A DNA stretch of 64,000 nt from CAWGHZ01 sp963822575 (GTDB taxonomy: Bacteria > Pseudomonadota > Alphaproteobacteria > MPNO01 > DASWLB01): NCBI GenBank assembly GCA_963822575.1, contig CAWGHZ010000007.1:1426001-1490000 (forward strand), in the 5' to 3' direction. Below the pieces are notes generated by a model. It was given only the letters and a program-made list of their open reading frames with translations, was not told the origin of the DNA and did no database searches. Both the position numbers and the translations under genes were made by a program. This document shows positions 1 through 8,993 of the stretch, piece by piece (the first letter of the stretch is position 1; every line of letters begins with the position of its first letter).

Positions 1-909
1 GTCGTGCACGTTGCCGGTATAGACAAAGCGGAGCCCACGGGCCCGGGCGATCTCGCGCGCGCGGCCAAGGGTCGCAGCCGGGGTGGCATGCTTGCCGGTC
101 ATCTTCCAATCGGGATGGAAGGCGGTGAAGTGCACCGGCACGTCCGGGCCCAAATGATCGCCAATCCACGCACATTCGGCGTCGATCTCGCCCGGCGAGT
201 CGTTCTCGCCGGGGATCAGGAGCGTGGTGATCTCGAACCAGACCTTTGATTCGGCAAGATATTCTAGCGTCTCCAGAACTGGCGTCAGCGATCCGCCGCA
301 GATCTTCCGGTAGAAATCGTCGGTGAACGCCTTCAGGTCCACGTTCGCCGCGTCCATGTGGGCGTAGAACTCGGCCCGCGCGGCGGGAAGCTGGTAGCCG
401 GCCGTCACCGCGACGGTCTTGATCCCCCGCGCGCGGCACGCCTCGGCCACGTCGATCGCGTATTCATGGAAGATGACGGGATCGTTGTAGGTGAAGGCGA
501 CCGACCGGCAGCCGAGCGCCTGGGCGGCGCGGGCGATGGTGTCGGGCGCGGCCTCGTCGGCCAGCGTATCCATCTCGCGCGATTTCGAGATGTCCCAGTT
601 CTGGCAGAACTTGCAGGCGAGGTTGCAGCCCGCCGTGCCGAACGACAGGACCGGCGTTCCCGGCAGGAAATGGTTGAGCGGCTTCTTCTCGATCGGGTCG
701 ACGCAAAAGCCCGACGAGCGGCCGTAGGTGTCGAGCACGATGGAATCGCCCGCGCGCGACCGCACGAAACAGAGCCCGCGCTGGCCGTCGGCCAGCCGGC
801 AGCGGCGCGGGCAGATCTCACACTCGATCCGCTGGTCGGCGAGCTTGCGGAAATGGCGGCCCGGCGCGGGCGCCGGCCGGGCCGTCGGTCGACTCAGTAT
901 GCGTGCCAT
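1..909 (-). CDS. amrS: AmmeMemoRadiSam radical SAM enzyme AmrS (runs off left edge)
   Basis: This is the radical SAM member of the AmmeMemoRadiSam system, a conserved trio whose substrate is not established. The ATG at 909 opens 303 codons that are still open at base 1, so the C-terminus lies outside the window. The radical SAM cluster is CX3CX2C (CNLACKFC, Cys95/99/102), and there is a Cys-rich N-terminus (Cys30/33/37/47) as usual in this subfamily. The gene diverges from amrB with an 83-bp gap, so the two sides probably share a promoter region. The family assignment is strong because of its neighbours. Confidence 0.9.
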   Translation of the reverse strand, partial: MARILSRPTARPAPAPGRHFRKLADQRIECEICPRRCRLADGQRGLCFVRSRAGDSIVLDTYGRSSGFCVDPIEKKPLNHFLPGTPVLSFGTAGCNLACKFCQNWDISKSREMDTLADEAAPDTIARAAQALGCRSVAFTYNDPVIFHEYAIDVAEACRARGIKTVAVTAGYQLPAARAEFYAHMDAANVDLKAFTDDFYRKICGGSLTPVLETLEYLAESKVWFEITTLLIPGENDSPGEIDAECAWIGDHLGPDVPVHFTAFHPDWKMTGKHATPAATLGRAREIARARGLRFVYTGNVHD

Positions 910-992
910 GGAGCGATTCCTCGCCTTGCAGATAGGCGGGCGAGACCACAGATTCAACAACATCTAGGCCACTCTTGCGAGGGGACATCAAT

Positions 993-1784
993 ATGCCGGT
1001 CGTCCAGCGCGCTGCCGTCGCCGGCACGTTCTATCCGGGCGAGCCGGACGTTCTCGCCCGCACGTTGGCGACGCTCCTCGCCACGGCCGAGCCCGAGACC
1101 GAGGGGCCGGTGCCCGCGGCGATCGTCGCGCCGCACGCGGGCTACGTCTATTCCGGCCCGATCGCGGCCAGCGCCTATGCCCGTCTCGCGCCCCTCAAGG
1201 GCACGGTGCGGCGTGTCGTTCTGATCGGGCCCGCGCACCAGCTCTATTTCCACGGCATCGCCGCGCCCACCGCGGACCAGTTCGAGACGCCGCTCGGCGC
1301 GATCCCGGTCGACCGCGCGGCGGTCGCGCGCCTCCTCGCGCTGCCGCACGTCGCCGAGAACGACGCCGCCTTTGCGGGCGAGCACTGCCTGGAAGTGCAT
1401 CTTCCCTTCCTCCAGACCGTGCTGGGCGATTTCACGCTGGTGCCGCTGATCGCGGGCCATGCCGGCGGGCGCGACGTGGCCGAGGTGCTGGAGCTGTTGT
1501 GGGCCGGTCCCGACACGCTGCCGGTGATCTCGTCCGACCTCAGCCACTACCACGATTACGAGACGGCCCGCCGGCGCGACGCCGAGACCGCTCGCGCCAT
1601 CGAGGCGTTGGCCGGCGAACGGCTCGACTACGACGATGCCTGCGGCCGCACCCCGATTGCCGGGCTTCTGCAGGTCGCGCGGGCGCGCGGCCTTGCCGCC
1701 CGCACCGTCGACCTCCGCAACTCGGGCGACACGGCCGGCCCGCGCGGCGAGGTGGTGGGCTACGGCGCCTGGGTCGTGGAATGA
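993..1784 (+). CDS. amrB: AmmeMemoRadiSam protein AmrB (MEMO1 family)
   Basis: MEMO-family protein of 263 aa, related to the catechol-dioxygenase fold. Family signatures visible are AGTFYPGEP at the N-terminus, APHAGYVYSG (His48), EHCLEVHLPFL and SSDLSHYHDY, which carry the His/Cys/Asp residues of the putative metal site. I chose the ATG at 993 because GAGGGG lies about 6 bases upstream and the conserved sequence starts immediately; an upstream TTG at 975 is possible but unlikely. The stop overlaps the amrA start by 4 bp (ATGA), so the two genes are translationally coupled. The biochemical function in bacteria is unknown. Confidence 0.92.
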   Translation: MPVVQRAAVAGTFYPGEPDVLARTLATLLATAEPETEGPVPAAIVAPHAGYVYSGPIAASAYARLAPLKGTVRRVVLIGPAHQLYFHGIAAPTADQFETPLGAIPVDRAAVARLLALPHVAENDAAFAGEHCLEVHLPFLQTVLGDFTLVPLIAGHAGGRDVAEVLELLWAGPDTLPVISSDLSHYHDYETARRRDAETARAIEALAGERLDYDDACGRTPIAGLLQVARARGLAARTVDLRNSGDTAGPRGEVVGYGAWVVE

Positions 1785-2383
1785 CGGCGACCGCCCTCGC
1801 CGCGCCGCTCGATGCGCTGATCGAGGCATACGGCGCGGCGCTTCTCGACCTCGCCGTCGCCTCGGTGCGGCACGGGCTGGAACGCGGCTGCCCGCTCGCG
1901 GTCGACGCCGTGCCGGCGGCCCTCGGCGAGGCTGGGGCGTCCTTCGTAACGCTGCACCGGCTGGGCGAGCTGCGCGGCTGCATCGGCAGCGCGCGGGCGT
2001 GGCGTGCGCTCGCCGCCGACGTCGCGGACAACGCCTTCGGTTCGGCATTCCACGATCCCCGCTTCGCGCCGCTCACGGAAGACGAGCTCGAGGCGCTCGA
2101 CCTCGACCTCTCGCTCCTTGGCGCGCCCGAGCCGTTCCCGGTCGACTCCGAGGCCGGGCTGATCGCGGCGCTGACGCCCGGCCGCGACGGGCTGATCCTC
2201 TCCGAGGGCGGGCGACGCGGGCTGTTCCTGCCGGCGGTGTGGGAGCAGGTCGACGACCCGGGCGAATTCGTTCGTCACCTGAAATACAAGGCGGGGCTTC
2301 CCGCCGACCATTGGTCGGACCGCATTGTCGTCGAGCGGTTCGAGACCCGCTCGATCGCGCGCGAGCGCGCCTGGGCGGCGTGA
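1781..2383 (+). CDS. amrA: AmmeMemoRadiSam protein AmrA (AMMECR1 family)
   Basis: AMMECR1-domain protein of 200 aa. The hallmark LRGCIGS motif is at residues 64-70, followed by the usual FHDPRFAPLTEDEL stretch and, near the C-terminus, a LPAVWEQ...FVRHLKYKAGL block. The start is fixed by the ATGA overlap with amrB. With AmrS and AmrB it completes the trio in one locus, which argues that the three act together, possibly on a modified small molecule or protein; the substrate is not deducible here. Confidence 0.92.
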   Translation: MTATALAAPLDALIEAYGAALLDLAVASVRHGLERGCPLAVDAVPAALGEAGASFVTLHRLGELRGCIGSARAWRALAADVADNAFGSAFHDPRFAPLTEDELEALDLDLSLLGAPEPFPVDSEAGLIAALTPGRDGLILSEGGRRGLFLPAVWEQVDDPGEFVRHLKYKAGLPADHWSDRIVVERFETRSIARERAWAA

Positions 2384-2392
2384 CCCGACGGC

Positions 2393-2656
2393 TCAGGAGG
2401 TCTTCGGCTTGCGGGGACGGCTGGCGGGGCGCTTCGCGGCGGGGGCGTCGGTGGTGAGCTTCGCCGCGCGGGGCGTGCGCGGCTTGCGGGCCGGCTCGGC
2501 CTCTGCGGGCGCGCCTGCCGGGGGCGCCTGCGCGCGCTCGGCGGCGAGTTCGGCCTCTGCGGCCAGCCAGTGGTCGAAGTCGCGGCCGCTCGGCCGGCCT
2601 TCGCGTTCCCAGATCTCGTAGGCCCGACGTTGAATCTCGCCCCGGTCGCCATCCAT
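2393..2656 (-). CDS. DUF2934 domain protein
   Basis: Small basic protein of 87 aa. Residues about 9-35 match the DUF2934 pattern (RAYEIWEREGRPSGRDFDHW), a short helical domain common in rhizobia-like bacteria and of unknown function. The C-terminal half is a low-complexity Ala/Pro/Lys/Arg tail ending RKPKTS, as often seen in this family. It converges on amrA and is divergent from the glucan phosphorylase gene. No function can be given. Confidence 0.75.
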   Translation of the reverse strand: MDGDRGEIQRRAYEIWEREGRPSGRDFDHWLAAEAELAAERAQAPPAGAPAEAEPARKPRTPRAAKLTTDAPAAKRPASRPRKPKTS

Positions 2657-2838
2657 CGGCGTTCTCCCCTTCGGCCTCGCCGCGTCCCGCCACCCCTCGG
2701 CAGGGACTCCTCGATCTCCATATGGTAAGCGATTTCCGGTTCGGCGAGGATACCGGTTGATCGAGGTCCTCGCGCCACCTCGCCGGCCGTTGTAACCAGT
2801 CCCGTCGCCCGCCCGTTTCGCCGCCCGAAGGATCCGCC

Positions 2839-4533
2839 ATGCCGATCCACCCGTTCATCAATGCGACGCGCATCGCCTATTTCTCGATGGAGATCGCGCT
2901 GCGCTCGGAAATCCACACCTATAGCGGCGGGCTCGGTGTGCTGGCCGGCGACATCGTCCGGAGCTGCGCCGACCTGGAAATCCCGGTGGTGTTCGTCACG
3001 CTGGTCAGCCGCGACGGCTATTTCCGCCAGGAGATCGGACCGGACGGCCAGCAAATCGAGCGAGACGACACGTGGGACCCGGCGAGCTGGGCGAAGCCGC
3101 TGCCCGCCATGGTCGCGGTCGAGATCGAGAAGCGCGAGGTATGGATCAAGGCGTGGCTCTACATCCATTCGGCGCCGCACGGCAAGGACGTGCCGGTGCT
3201 GTTCCTCGATACCGACTTCGCCGAGAACGACCCGCGCGACCGCGACATCACCCACCATTTGTACGGCGACGGCGAAGTCTACCGGCTGAAGCAGGAGATC
3301 GTGCTCGGCATCGGCGGCGTGCGCATGCTCCAGGCGCTCGGGTTCTCCATCCACACCTATCACTTGAACGAGGGGCACGCGGCGCTGCTGGCCGTCGAGC
3401 TGCTGCACCGCTTCCGCCATCCCATTGGCCCCGTGCCCGGCGAGACGGCCTACGACATCCAGCGGATTCGCGACATGTGCATCTTCACCACCCATACGCC
3501 GGTCGAGGCCGCCACCGACCGCTTCACATACGAAACCGTCGCGCAGGTGATGGAGGAGCTGATCGAGCCCGGCGAGCTGAAAGCGCTGGCCGGCGCCGAC
3601 CGGATGAACATGACCTCGCTCGCCCTCGCTCTCGCCGGCTACGTCAACGGCGTCGCGCGCCGCCACGCCGAGACGGCGACCCACATGCATCCCGGCTACC
3701 ACATCCGGGCGATCACCAACGGGGTGCACGCGCCGACCTGGACGCATTTGAGCTTCTGCAAGCTCTACAACGCCCTGCTTCCCAACTGGTCGCACGAGCC
3801 CGAGCTGCTGGTCCGCGCCGACCAGCTCGACGACGACGCGGTGTGGCGGGCCCATAGCGAGGCAAAGCGCGATCTTATCGCGCTGGTCGAGACGCGTTGC
3901 GGCCTCAAGCTCGATCCCGAGAAGCCGCTCCTCGCCTTCGCCCGGCGGATGACCAGCTACAAGCGGCCCGACCTGCTGTTCACCGACCTCGACCGGCTCA
4001 CGGCGATCGCCCGCAAATACCCCTTCCAGATCGTTATGTCCGGCAAGGCGCACCCGCGCGACCAGGAGGGCAAGCGGCTGATCGCCGAGATCGAGGGCCG
4101 CATGCGCGAGCTGGGCGGCGCGCTACCGGCGACGTTCCTCGCCGGTTACGACCTCGACCTCGCCAAGGTGCTGGTCGCGGGCGCCGACATCTGGCTCAAC
4201 ACGCCGCAGCCGCCGATGGAGGCCTCGGGCACCAGCGGCATGAAGGCGGCGCTGAACGGCGTCCTCAACATGAGCGTGCTGGACGGCTGGTGGGTGGAGG
4301 CATGGATCGAAGGGGTGACCGGCTGGTCGATCGGCGTCGACGGCGTGGGCGACTCGCGCGCCGCCGACGCGGCCTCGCTCTACGACAAGCTGGAGAACCT
4401 GGTGCTGCCGCTCTACGCCCACGACCGGGCGCGCTGGATCTGGATGATGAAGCAGGGCATCAGCAAGATCGCGAGCTACTTCAACAGCCAGCGCATGATG
4501 CGCCGCTACGCCTCCGAGGCCTATATCCGCTGA
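2839..4533 (+). CDS. glgP: alpha-glucan phosphorylase (GT35), short form
   Basis: Predicted to release glucose-1-phosphate from alpha-1,4-glucans in the cytoplasm. The 564-aa protein is the short form, against about 800-850 aa for classical glycogen phosphorylases. It starts with the substrate/phosphate-binding N-terminal motif YSGGLGVLAGD. Near the C-terminus it has the PLP-lysine motif EASGTSGMK (residues 461-469, Lys469 the expected Schiff-base lysine), with RRMTSYKR before it. The ATG at 2839 is preceded by AAGGAT. A GH15 glucoamylase lies 1.4 kb downstream, so the locus probably degrades storage glucan. Confidence 0.88.
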   Translation: MPIHPFINATRIAYFSMEIALRSEIHTYSGGLGVLAGDIVRSCADLEIPVVFVTLVSRDGYFRQEIGPDGQQIERDDTWDPASWAKPLPAMVAVEIEKREVWIKAWLYIHSAPHGKDVPVLFLDTDFAENDPRDRDITHHLYGDGEVYRLKQEIVLGIGGVRMLQALGFSIHTYHLNEGHAALLAVELLHRFRHPIGPVPGETAYDIQRIRDMCIFTTHTPVEAATDRFTYETVAQVMEELIEPGELKALAGADRMNMTSLALALAGYVNGVARRHAETATHMHPGYHIRAITNGVHAPTWTHLSFCKLYNALLPNWSHEPELLVRADQLDDDAVWRAHSEAKRDLIALVETRCGLKLDPEKPLLAFARRMTSYKRPDLLFTDLDRLTAIARKYPFQIVMSGKAHPRDQEGKRLIAEIEGRMRELGGALPATFLAGYDLDLAKVLVAGADIWLNTPQPPMEASGTSGMKAALNGVLNMSVLDGWWVEAWIEGVTGWSIGVDGVGDSRAADAASLYDKLENLVLPLYAHDRARWIWMMKQGISKIASYFNSQRMMRRYASEAYIR

Positions 4534-4542
4534 AACGGAAAA

Positions 4543-4569
4543 CCCTCCCCGCCGGGAAAGCGGGGAGGG
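4543..4569 (-). terminator. stem-loop terminator between glgP and the PRC-like gene
   Basis: A perfect 10-bp GC stem (CCCTCCCCGC / GCGGGGAGGG) with a 7-base loop sits between two convergent genes. Read on the minus strand the stem is followed by TTTT, so it is a rho-independent terminator for the minus-strand gene. It may also act bidirectionally. Confidence 0.75.
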
Positions 4570-4591
4570 CCGTCTGGCGTTAGTGCCGGCG

Positions 4592-5299
4592 TTAGTGATC
4601 GAGGCCGCTGCCGATCGCCCCGACGTGCCCGCTCGCGCCCGCCCCCTCGTTCTCGGGGACGTTGTAGAGCGCATTGGGGTTGCGCGTCGGTTGGGCGTTA
4701 TAGGTTGTCAGGTCCGAGATCTGGTCGCGGCTCAGGTCCGTGCCGATCATCAGCGCGCCATTCACGCGGTTGATCCGCACGTGATCCGACCGCAACAGCA
4801 CCTCGTGCTGGCCCATGCCGAGGAACTGGCCGGTGCTGACCACCAGCCCGTCGTCGAGCGCGCGCACCACGTTGCCGATCTGCTGGCCCTGCTGGTCGAG
4901 CACCGGGCGGCCGATCAGCGCCGCCCTGCGGTGCAGCCGGTCCGACATGTTCGCGCTCATGCCCTCGTTGGCCTTGTTCTCGACGCCGTGGTTTCCCTTG
5001 TTGAACTCGTTCCCGGCGCCGAGGTTCGACCGGCTGCCGTTGCCCTCCTCGTTGCTCAGGTAGGGCCCGTTCTCGCCATTGCCGTTCTGCTTGTCCTGCA
5101 TGGTGAGCGGGGTGGTCTCGCGCCCCGACTGGTCCGTCTTGTCGATCGGGTGGACGCCCTGGACCTGCGGCGTGATCTCGCCGCCCGCGCTGCTCGTCGA
5201 GCTGCCGGTGTAGTGGTCACCTTTAAACGCGGCCATGCCGGCGCCCGACGTGGCCATCAGCGCGGCGCTCGCGACCGCGATCATCAGTTTGTAACGCAT
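4592..5299 (-). CDS. secreted PRC-barrel-like protein
   Basis: Exported protein of 235 aa with a Sec signal peptide (MRYKLMIAVASAALMATSGAGMAA). A low-complexity Gly/Asn-rich segment follows (about residues 30-125). A C-terminal domain resembling the PRC barrel starts at about residue 130 (LIGRPVLDQQGQQIGNVV, then VVSTGQFLGMGQHEVLL). The next gene on the same strand is a shorter paralogue with the same signal peptide type and same domain. The role is not known; PRC-barrel proteins of this kind are often stress or envelope associated. Confidence 0.7.
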   Translation of the reverse strand: MRYKLMIAVASAALMATSGAGMAAFKGDHYTGSSTSSAGGEITPQVQGVHPIDKTDQSGRETTPLTMQDKQNGNGENGPYLSNEEGNGSRSNLGAGNEFNKGNHGVENKANEGMSANMSDRLHRRAALIGRPVLDQQGQQIGNVVRALDDGLVVSTGQFLGMGQHEVLLRSDHVRINRVNGALMIGTDLSRDQISDLTTYNAQPTRNPNALYNVPENEGAGASGHVGAIGSGLDH

Positions 5300-5369
5300 C
5301 TGCTACTCCTTTCCGCCCCCTCGTCCTGTGGCGGTCGGGCGCGGACCGAAGCCCGCGCCCGTCGAATTA

Positions 5370-5822
5370 TCAACGCATGGAGCCGCCTACCGCTCCGCCC
5401 GGCTGGTATTCGGGCATATTTTCGAGCTGGCCGGCGTTGAGGCTGGAGATCACGGAGAGCTTGCCGCGCGCGCGGGTGGCCGTGAGGTTGACCGGCTTCA
5501 CGAGCACCTTGTGCGTGCCGATGCCCATCGTGCGCCCGACGCTGATCACGACCCCGTCGGGGGTGATGCGCGTGACCTCGCCGATCTGGTGGCCGTCCGC
5601 GCTGAGCACTGGGGCGTCGAGCAGCGCCCGGTCGCTCGGCACCATCTCCACATTGCGGATGCCCTTGAGATAGCTGTTCTCCTGAATCTGCTCAGGATTC
5701 TGCGCCGCAGGATTGGGCTCGCCCATATTGCCCATCTTGTCGTGGTGTTCCGCTGCGATCGCCGCCCCCGAGGCCGACAGCAGGACCGCGCTGGCGAGCG
5801 CCAGCATCGTCTTGTACGTCAT
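5370..5822 (-). CDS. secreted PRC-barrel-like protein (paralogue)
   Basis: Exported protein of 150 aa with signal peptide (MTYKTMLALASAVLLSASG, cleavage near AIAA-E). The PRC-like domain spans about residues 60-140 (LLDAPVLSADGHQIGEVT, then VISVGRTMGIGTHKVLV). It is paralogous to the gene downstream at 4592 but lacks the long Asn/Gly linker. It sits upstream of that gene on the same strand with a 70-bp gap, so they are probably co-transcribed. It diverges from the glucoamylase gene. Function unknown. Confidence 0.7.
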   Translation of the reverse strand: MTYKTMLALASAVLLSASGAAIAAEHHDKMGNMGEPNPAAQNPEQIQENSYLKGIRNVEMVPSDRALLDAPVLSADGHQIGEVTRITPDGVVISVGRTMGIGTHKVLVKPVNLTATRARGKLSVISSLNAGQLENMPEYQPGGAVGGSMR

Positions 5823-5923
5823 GATACGCTCCTTCCGTTTGGCCGGCTTGCTTCAAGGGGAAACGCCGAGACCCGGCGATCGTTCCTGTTGCGGGCCGGC
5901 CCCGCGCGGCCGTGGGATACAAA

Positions 5924-8272
5924 ATGTCACATCGGGACAGCACGTTCGCGCCGGGCGCTCCCGGCATCCCCCCGACCTGGTCGTCCAGCGCCAAGGACAT
6001 GGTGGGCACCGCGCTCGGCCCGGCGCGGCTCTGGTTCACCATCGGCTACGGCATCGTCAACGAGGTGTACTGGCCCCGGGTCGACCTGCCGCAGATCCGC
6101 GACCTCGGCTTCATCGTCGGCGACGGCCAGGGCTTCTGGTGCGAGGTCAAGCGGCTGGGCAACCATGTCGTCACCACCCCTGCGTCGGGCATCCCGGCGG
6201 TCGAGATCGTCCATGCCCACGACCGGTTCCGCCTGATCCAGCGCATCGCGCCCGACCCCGAGCGCGACGTGCTGTTGATCGACGTGACCCTGGAGGGCGA
6301 CCCCACCCTCGCCCCCTACGCGCTGATCGCGCCGCACCTCGGCGGGTCGGGCCATGACAATGTCGCCATGGTCTATAGCGAGCGCGGCCGCACCGTGCTC
6401 GGCGCCGAGCTGGGGCCGTTCGGCCTCGCCCTCGCCGCGGCGGACAAGGGCCAGTGCGACGCCTGGCTCGGCGCCAGCGCCGGCTATGTCGGAACCAGCG
6501 ACGGCTGGCAGGATTTCTGGGCGAACGGCGCGATGACCTGGCGCTGGCACCGGGCCGGGCCGGGCAACGTGGCGCTGATGGGCGCGCTGCCGCGGCGGGC
6601 GACCCTCGCCCTCGCCTTCGCCGGCTCGACCATGTCCGCGGCGACCCTCGCCATCTCGGCGCTGATCCAGGATTTCGACACGGTGTGGCACCACCATGTC
6701 GCGCGCTGGCGCGCGTGGCACCCGGCGCCGCATGTCGACGCCCATCTGTCCCCGGAGTTGCGCCACCAGCATCGCCAGTCGGCGATGGTGCTGCGCGCCC
6801 ACCAGGACAAGACCTATCCCGGCGCCATGGTGGCGAGCCTGTCGATCCCCTGGGGCAGCGCCAAGGACGACATCGGCGGCTATCACCTGGTCTGGCCGCG
6901 CGACCTGGTGGAAAGCGCCCTGGCGCTGGTCGCGCTCAGTGCGTTCGGCGAAGCGCGCGACATATTGCGCTACTTGATCGCGACGCAACTCGCCGACGGG
7001 CGCTGGCAGCAGAACCAGTGGCTCGGCGGCACGCCGGGCTGGCACGGCGTGCAGCTCGACGAGGTGGCGTGGCCCGTGATCCTCGCCGCGGCGCTCGCCG
7101 AGCGGGATGCGCTCGGCGACATCGAGGCGGCGGACATGATCCGCCGCGCGGTCTGCTTCATCCTCCGCACCGGGCCCGCCACCGACCAGGACCGGTGGGA
7201 GGAGATCGCGGGCCTCAACCCGTTCACACTGGCCGCCTGCGTCGCCGCGCTGGTGGCGGGCGCGGAGATGCTGCCGGCCCCGCTCGACGGGCTGGTGCGG
7301 GATGTGGCCGACGACTGGGCGTCGCATGTCGAGGACTGGACGGCCGCGCGCGGCAGCGCGCTGGCGGCCCGGTTCGGCGTCGCGACGCATTACGTGCGTA
7401 CCGCGCCCATCCGCATCCTGGAGGACGCCTCGGCGATGGCGGACGCGATCGAGCTGCGCAACCTCGGCCCGGGCCGGACCATCGCGGCGTCCGAGCTGGT
7501 CTCGACCGATTTCCTGCAGCTCGTGCGGTTCGGCATCCGCCCGGCGGACCATCCCGTGGTGCGTGACACCCTCACCGTGATCGACGGCGTGCTGAAGGTG
7601 GACACGCCGAACGGCCCCTCCTGGCACCGCTACAACGAGGACGGCTACGGCGAGCAGGCTGACGGCAGCGCGTTCCTCGGCATTGGCATCGGCCGGGCGT
7701 GGCCGCTGCTCACCGGCGAGCGGGGTCACTTTGCCCTGTGCGCCGGCGAGGATCCCCTGCCCTACCTCGAGGCGATGGACCGCATGGCGGGCCGCGGCAA
7801 GCTGATTCCGGAACAGGTATGGGACACCGACGCGCTGCCGGCGAAGTACCTCTATCCCGGCCAGCCGACCGGCTCGGCCATGCCGCTCGTCTGGGCGCAC
7901 GCCGAGTTCGTCAAGCTGGTCGCCGCGCGCACCGCCGGCGCACCCGTGGACCGGCTGACCGTGGTCGCGGCTCGCTACGCCCGACCGCGCACGCCGCGCT
8001 GGGCACACTGGTCGCGGCGCGCCCGCATCGCGCGCATCGCGGCGGGGTGCGGGCTCCGTGTGCTTCTCGACGCGCCCGCGACCGTGCACTGGTCGGCAGA
8101 CGGCTGGGCGCAGTTCGAAGATACGCAGACCCACCCGACCGGCTTGGCGCTTCACCTCGCCGAGATTCCCGCGCGCCGCCTTCCCATCGGCACCAGGCTC
8201 GTCTTCACACTGCGCGACCGCACCACCGGCCAGTGGGAGGGGCGGGACTACGTGGTGACGGTGGAGGGGTAA
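5924..8272 (+). CDS. glucan 1,4-alpha-glucosidase (glucoamylase, GH15)
   Basis: Predicted to hydrolyse alpha-glucans from the non-reducing end to give glucose. The 782-aa protein has the bacterial glucoamylase layout: an N-terminal beta-sandwich from about residue 5, a linker, then an (alpha/alpha)6 barrel. Barrel landmarks are LVWPRDL, QLDEVAWPV (Glu380, candidate general acid) and PEQVWD (Glu630, candidate base). No signal peptide is seen, so the enzyme should act in the cytoplasm on the same glucan as the upstream phosphorylase. An upstream GTG (5912) would add four residues; the ATG at 5924 starts the family-conserved region. Confidence 0.9.
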   Translation: MSHRDSTFAPGAPGIPPTWSSSAKDMVGTALGPARLWFTIGYGIVNEVYWPRVDLPQIRDLGFIVGDGQGFWCEVKRLGNHVVTTPASGIPAVEIVHAHDRFRLIQRIAPDPERDVLLIDVTLEGDPTLAPYALIAPHLGGSGHDNVAMVYSERGRTVLGAELGPFGLALAAADKGQCDAWLGASAGYVGTSDGWQDFWANGAMTWRWHRAGPGNVALMGALPRRATLALAFAGSTMSAATLAISALIQDFDTVWHHHVARWRAWHPAPHVDAHLSPELRHQHRQSAMVLRAHQDKTYPGAMVASLSIPWGSAKDDIGGYHLVWPRDLVESALALVALSAFGEARDILRYLIATQLADGRWQQNQWLGGTPGWHGVQLDEVAWPVILAAALAERDALGDIEAADMIRRAVCFILRTGPATDQDRWEEIAGLNPFTLAACVAALVAGAEMLPAPLDGLVRDVADDWASHVEDWTAARGSALAARFGVATHYVRTAPIRILEDASAMADAIELRNLGPGRTIAASELVSTDFLQLVRFGIRPADHPVVRDTLTVIDGVLKVDTPNGPSWHRYNEDGYGEQADGSAFLGIGIGRAWPLLTGERGHFALCAGEDPLPYLEAMDRMAGRGKLIPEQVWDTDALPAKYLYPGQPTGSAMPLVWAHAEFVKLVAARTAGAPVDRLTVVAARYARPRTPRWAHWSRRARIARIAAGCGLRVLLDAPATVHWSADGWAQFEDTQTHPTGLALHLAEIPARRLPIGTRLVFTLRDRTTGQWEGRDYVVTVEG

Positions 8273-8284
8273 GGGCTTCGCGCC

Positions 8285-8983
8285 CTACGGCATCTTGGGG
8301 AGCTTGCCGCGGTCGGCGATGGCCGAGGTGACCTTTTCGGCGCGCGCCGGGTCCATCTGGGCAAGGATCGCGCCCGACTTCTGCACCCGCATCCCCTCGA
8401 TCACGTCGAGCACGATGGGCAGGTCGAGCTTCTCGAAGATCGCCGCGGCGTCCTTCGGCTTCATGTTCTCGTAGATCTTGACCAGATTCTTGAGCTTCGC
8501 CGCCTGCTCGGTGTCGTGCTGCTTGAGCAGGGCCCCGATCTTCGCCTCGATCGCCTTCAGCTCCGCGAGCTTGGCGGTGATGCGCTTTTCGGTGGCCGCA
8601 AGCAGGTTCGCGCGGAGATCGATCGCGCGCGCGCGCGCGTCGAGCGCGTCGCGTCGCGCCGAAAGCTTTTCGAGGACGGCGATCTCCTGCTCGGTCAGCG
8701 CCGGGCCCTCCGACCCGAAGCGCTGCGGCTCGACGGCGGACTGGCCGGCGGGCGTCGCCGGCATCTTGTCGGCCATCGCCGGCTTCGGTGCCGCCTGATC
8801 CGGCTTTGCGGCCGGCGCGGACGCGGCGGGGCGCGCCGACTGGGCCTCGCCCGGCGCGCCGACCGCGAGCGAGACGTCGTGCCAGAGATGGCCGACCCGC
8901 ACGCTCAACAGCGCGGCGGCGGCGAACATCACCGCCGGCACCAGGCGCAAGCGGGGCACGCGGAAACGCGGAACGAATGTCAT
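8285..8983 (-). CDS. MotE-like flagellar protein
   Basis: Membrane-anchored protein of 232 aa. A transmembrane segment lies near residues 12-35, followed by an Ala/Pro-rich periplasmic linker, a coiled coil (about residues 100-165) and a C-terminal MgtE-N-like domain (YENMKPKDAAAIFEKLDL, then ILAQMDPARAEKVT). This is the architecture of alphaproteobacterial MotE, a periplasmic chaperone of the flagellar motor protein MotC. It is the last gene of the fliL-fliM-DUF6468 run, 10 bp behind its neighbour. Confidence 0.8.
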   Translation of the reverse strand: MTFVPRFRVPRLRLVPAVMFAAAALLSVRVGHLWHDVSLAVGAPGEAQSARPAASAPAAKPDQAAPKPAMADKMPATPAGQSAVEPQRFGSEGPALTEQEIAVLEKLSARRDALDARARAIDLRANLLAATEKRITAKLAELKAIEAKIGALLKQHDTEQAAKLKNLVKIYENMKPKDAAAIFEKLDLPIVLDVIEGMRVQKSGAILAQMDPARAEKVTSAIADRGKLPKMP

Positions 8984-8993
8984 CGGATGGCGC

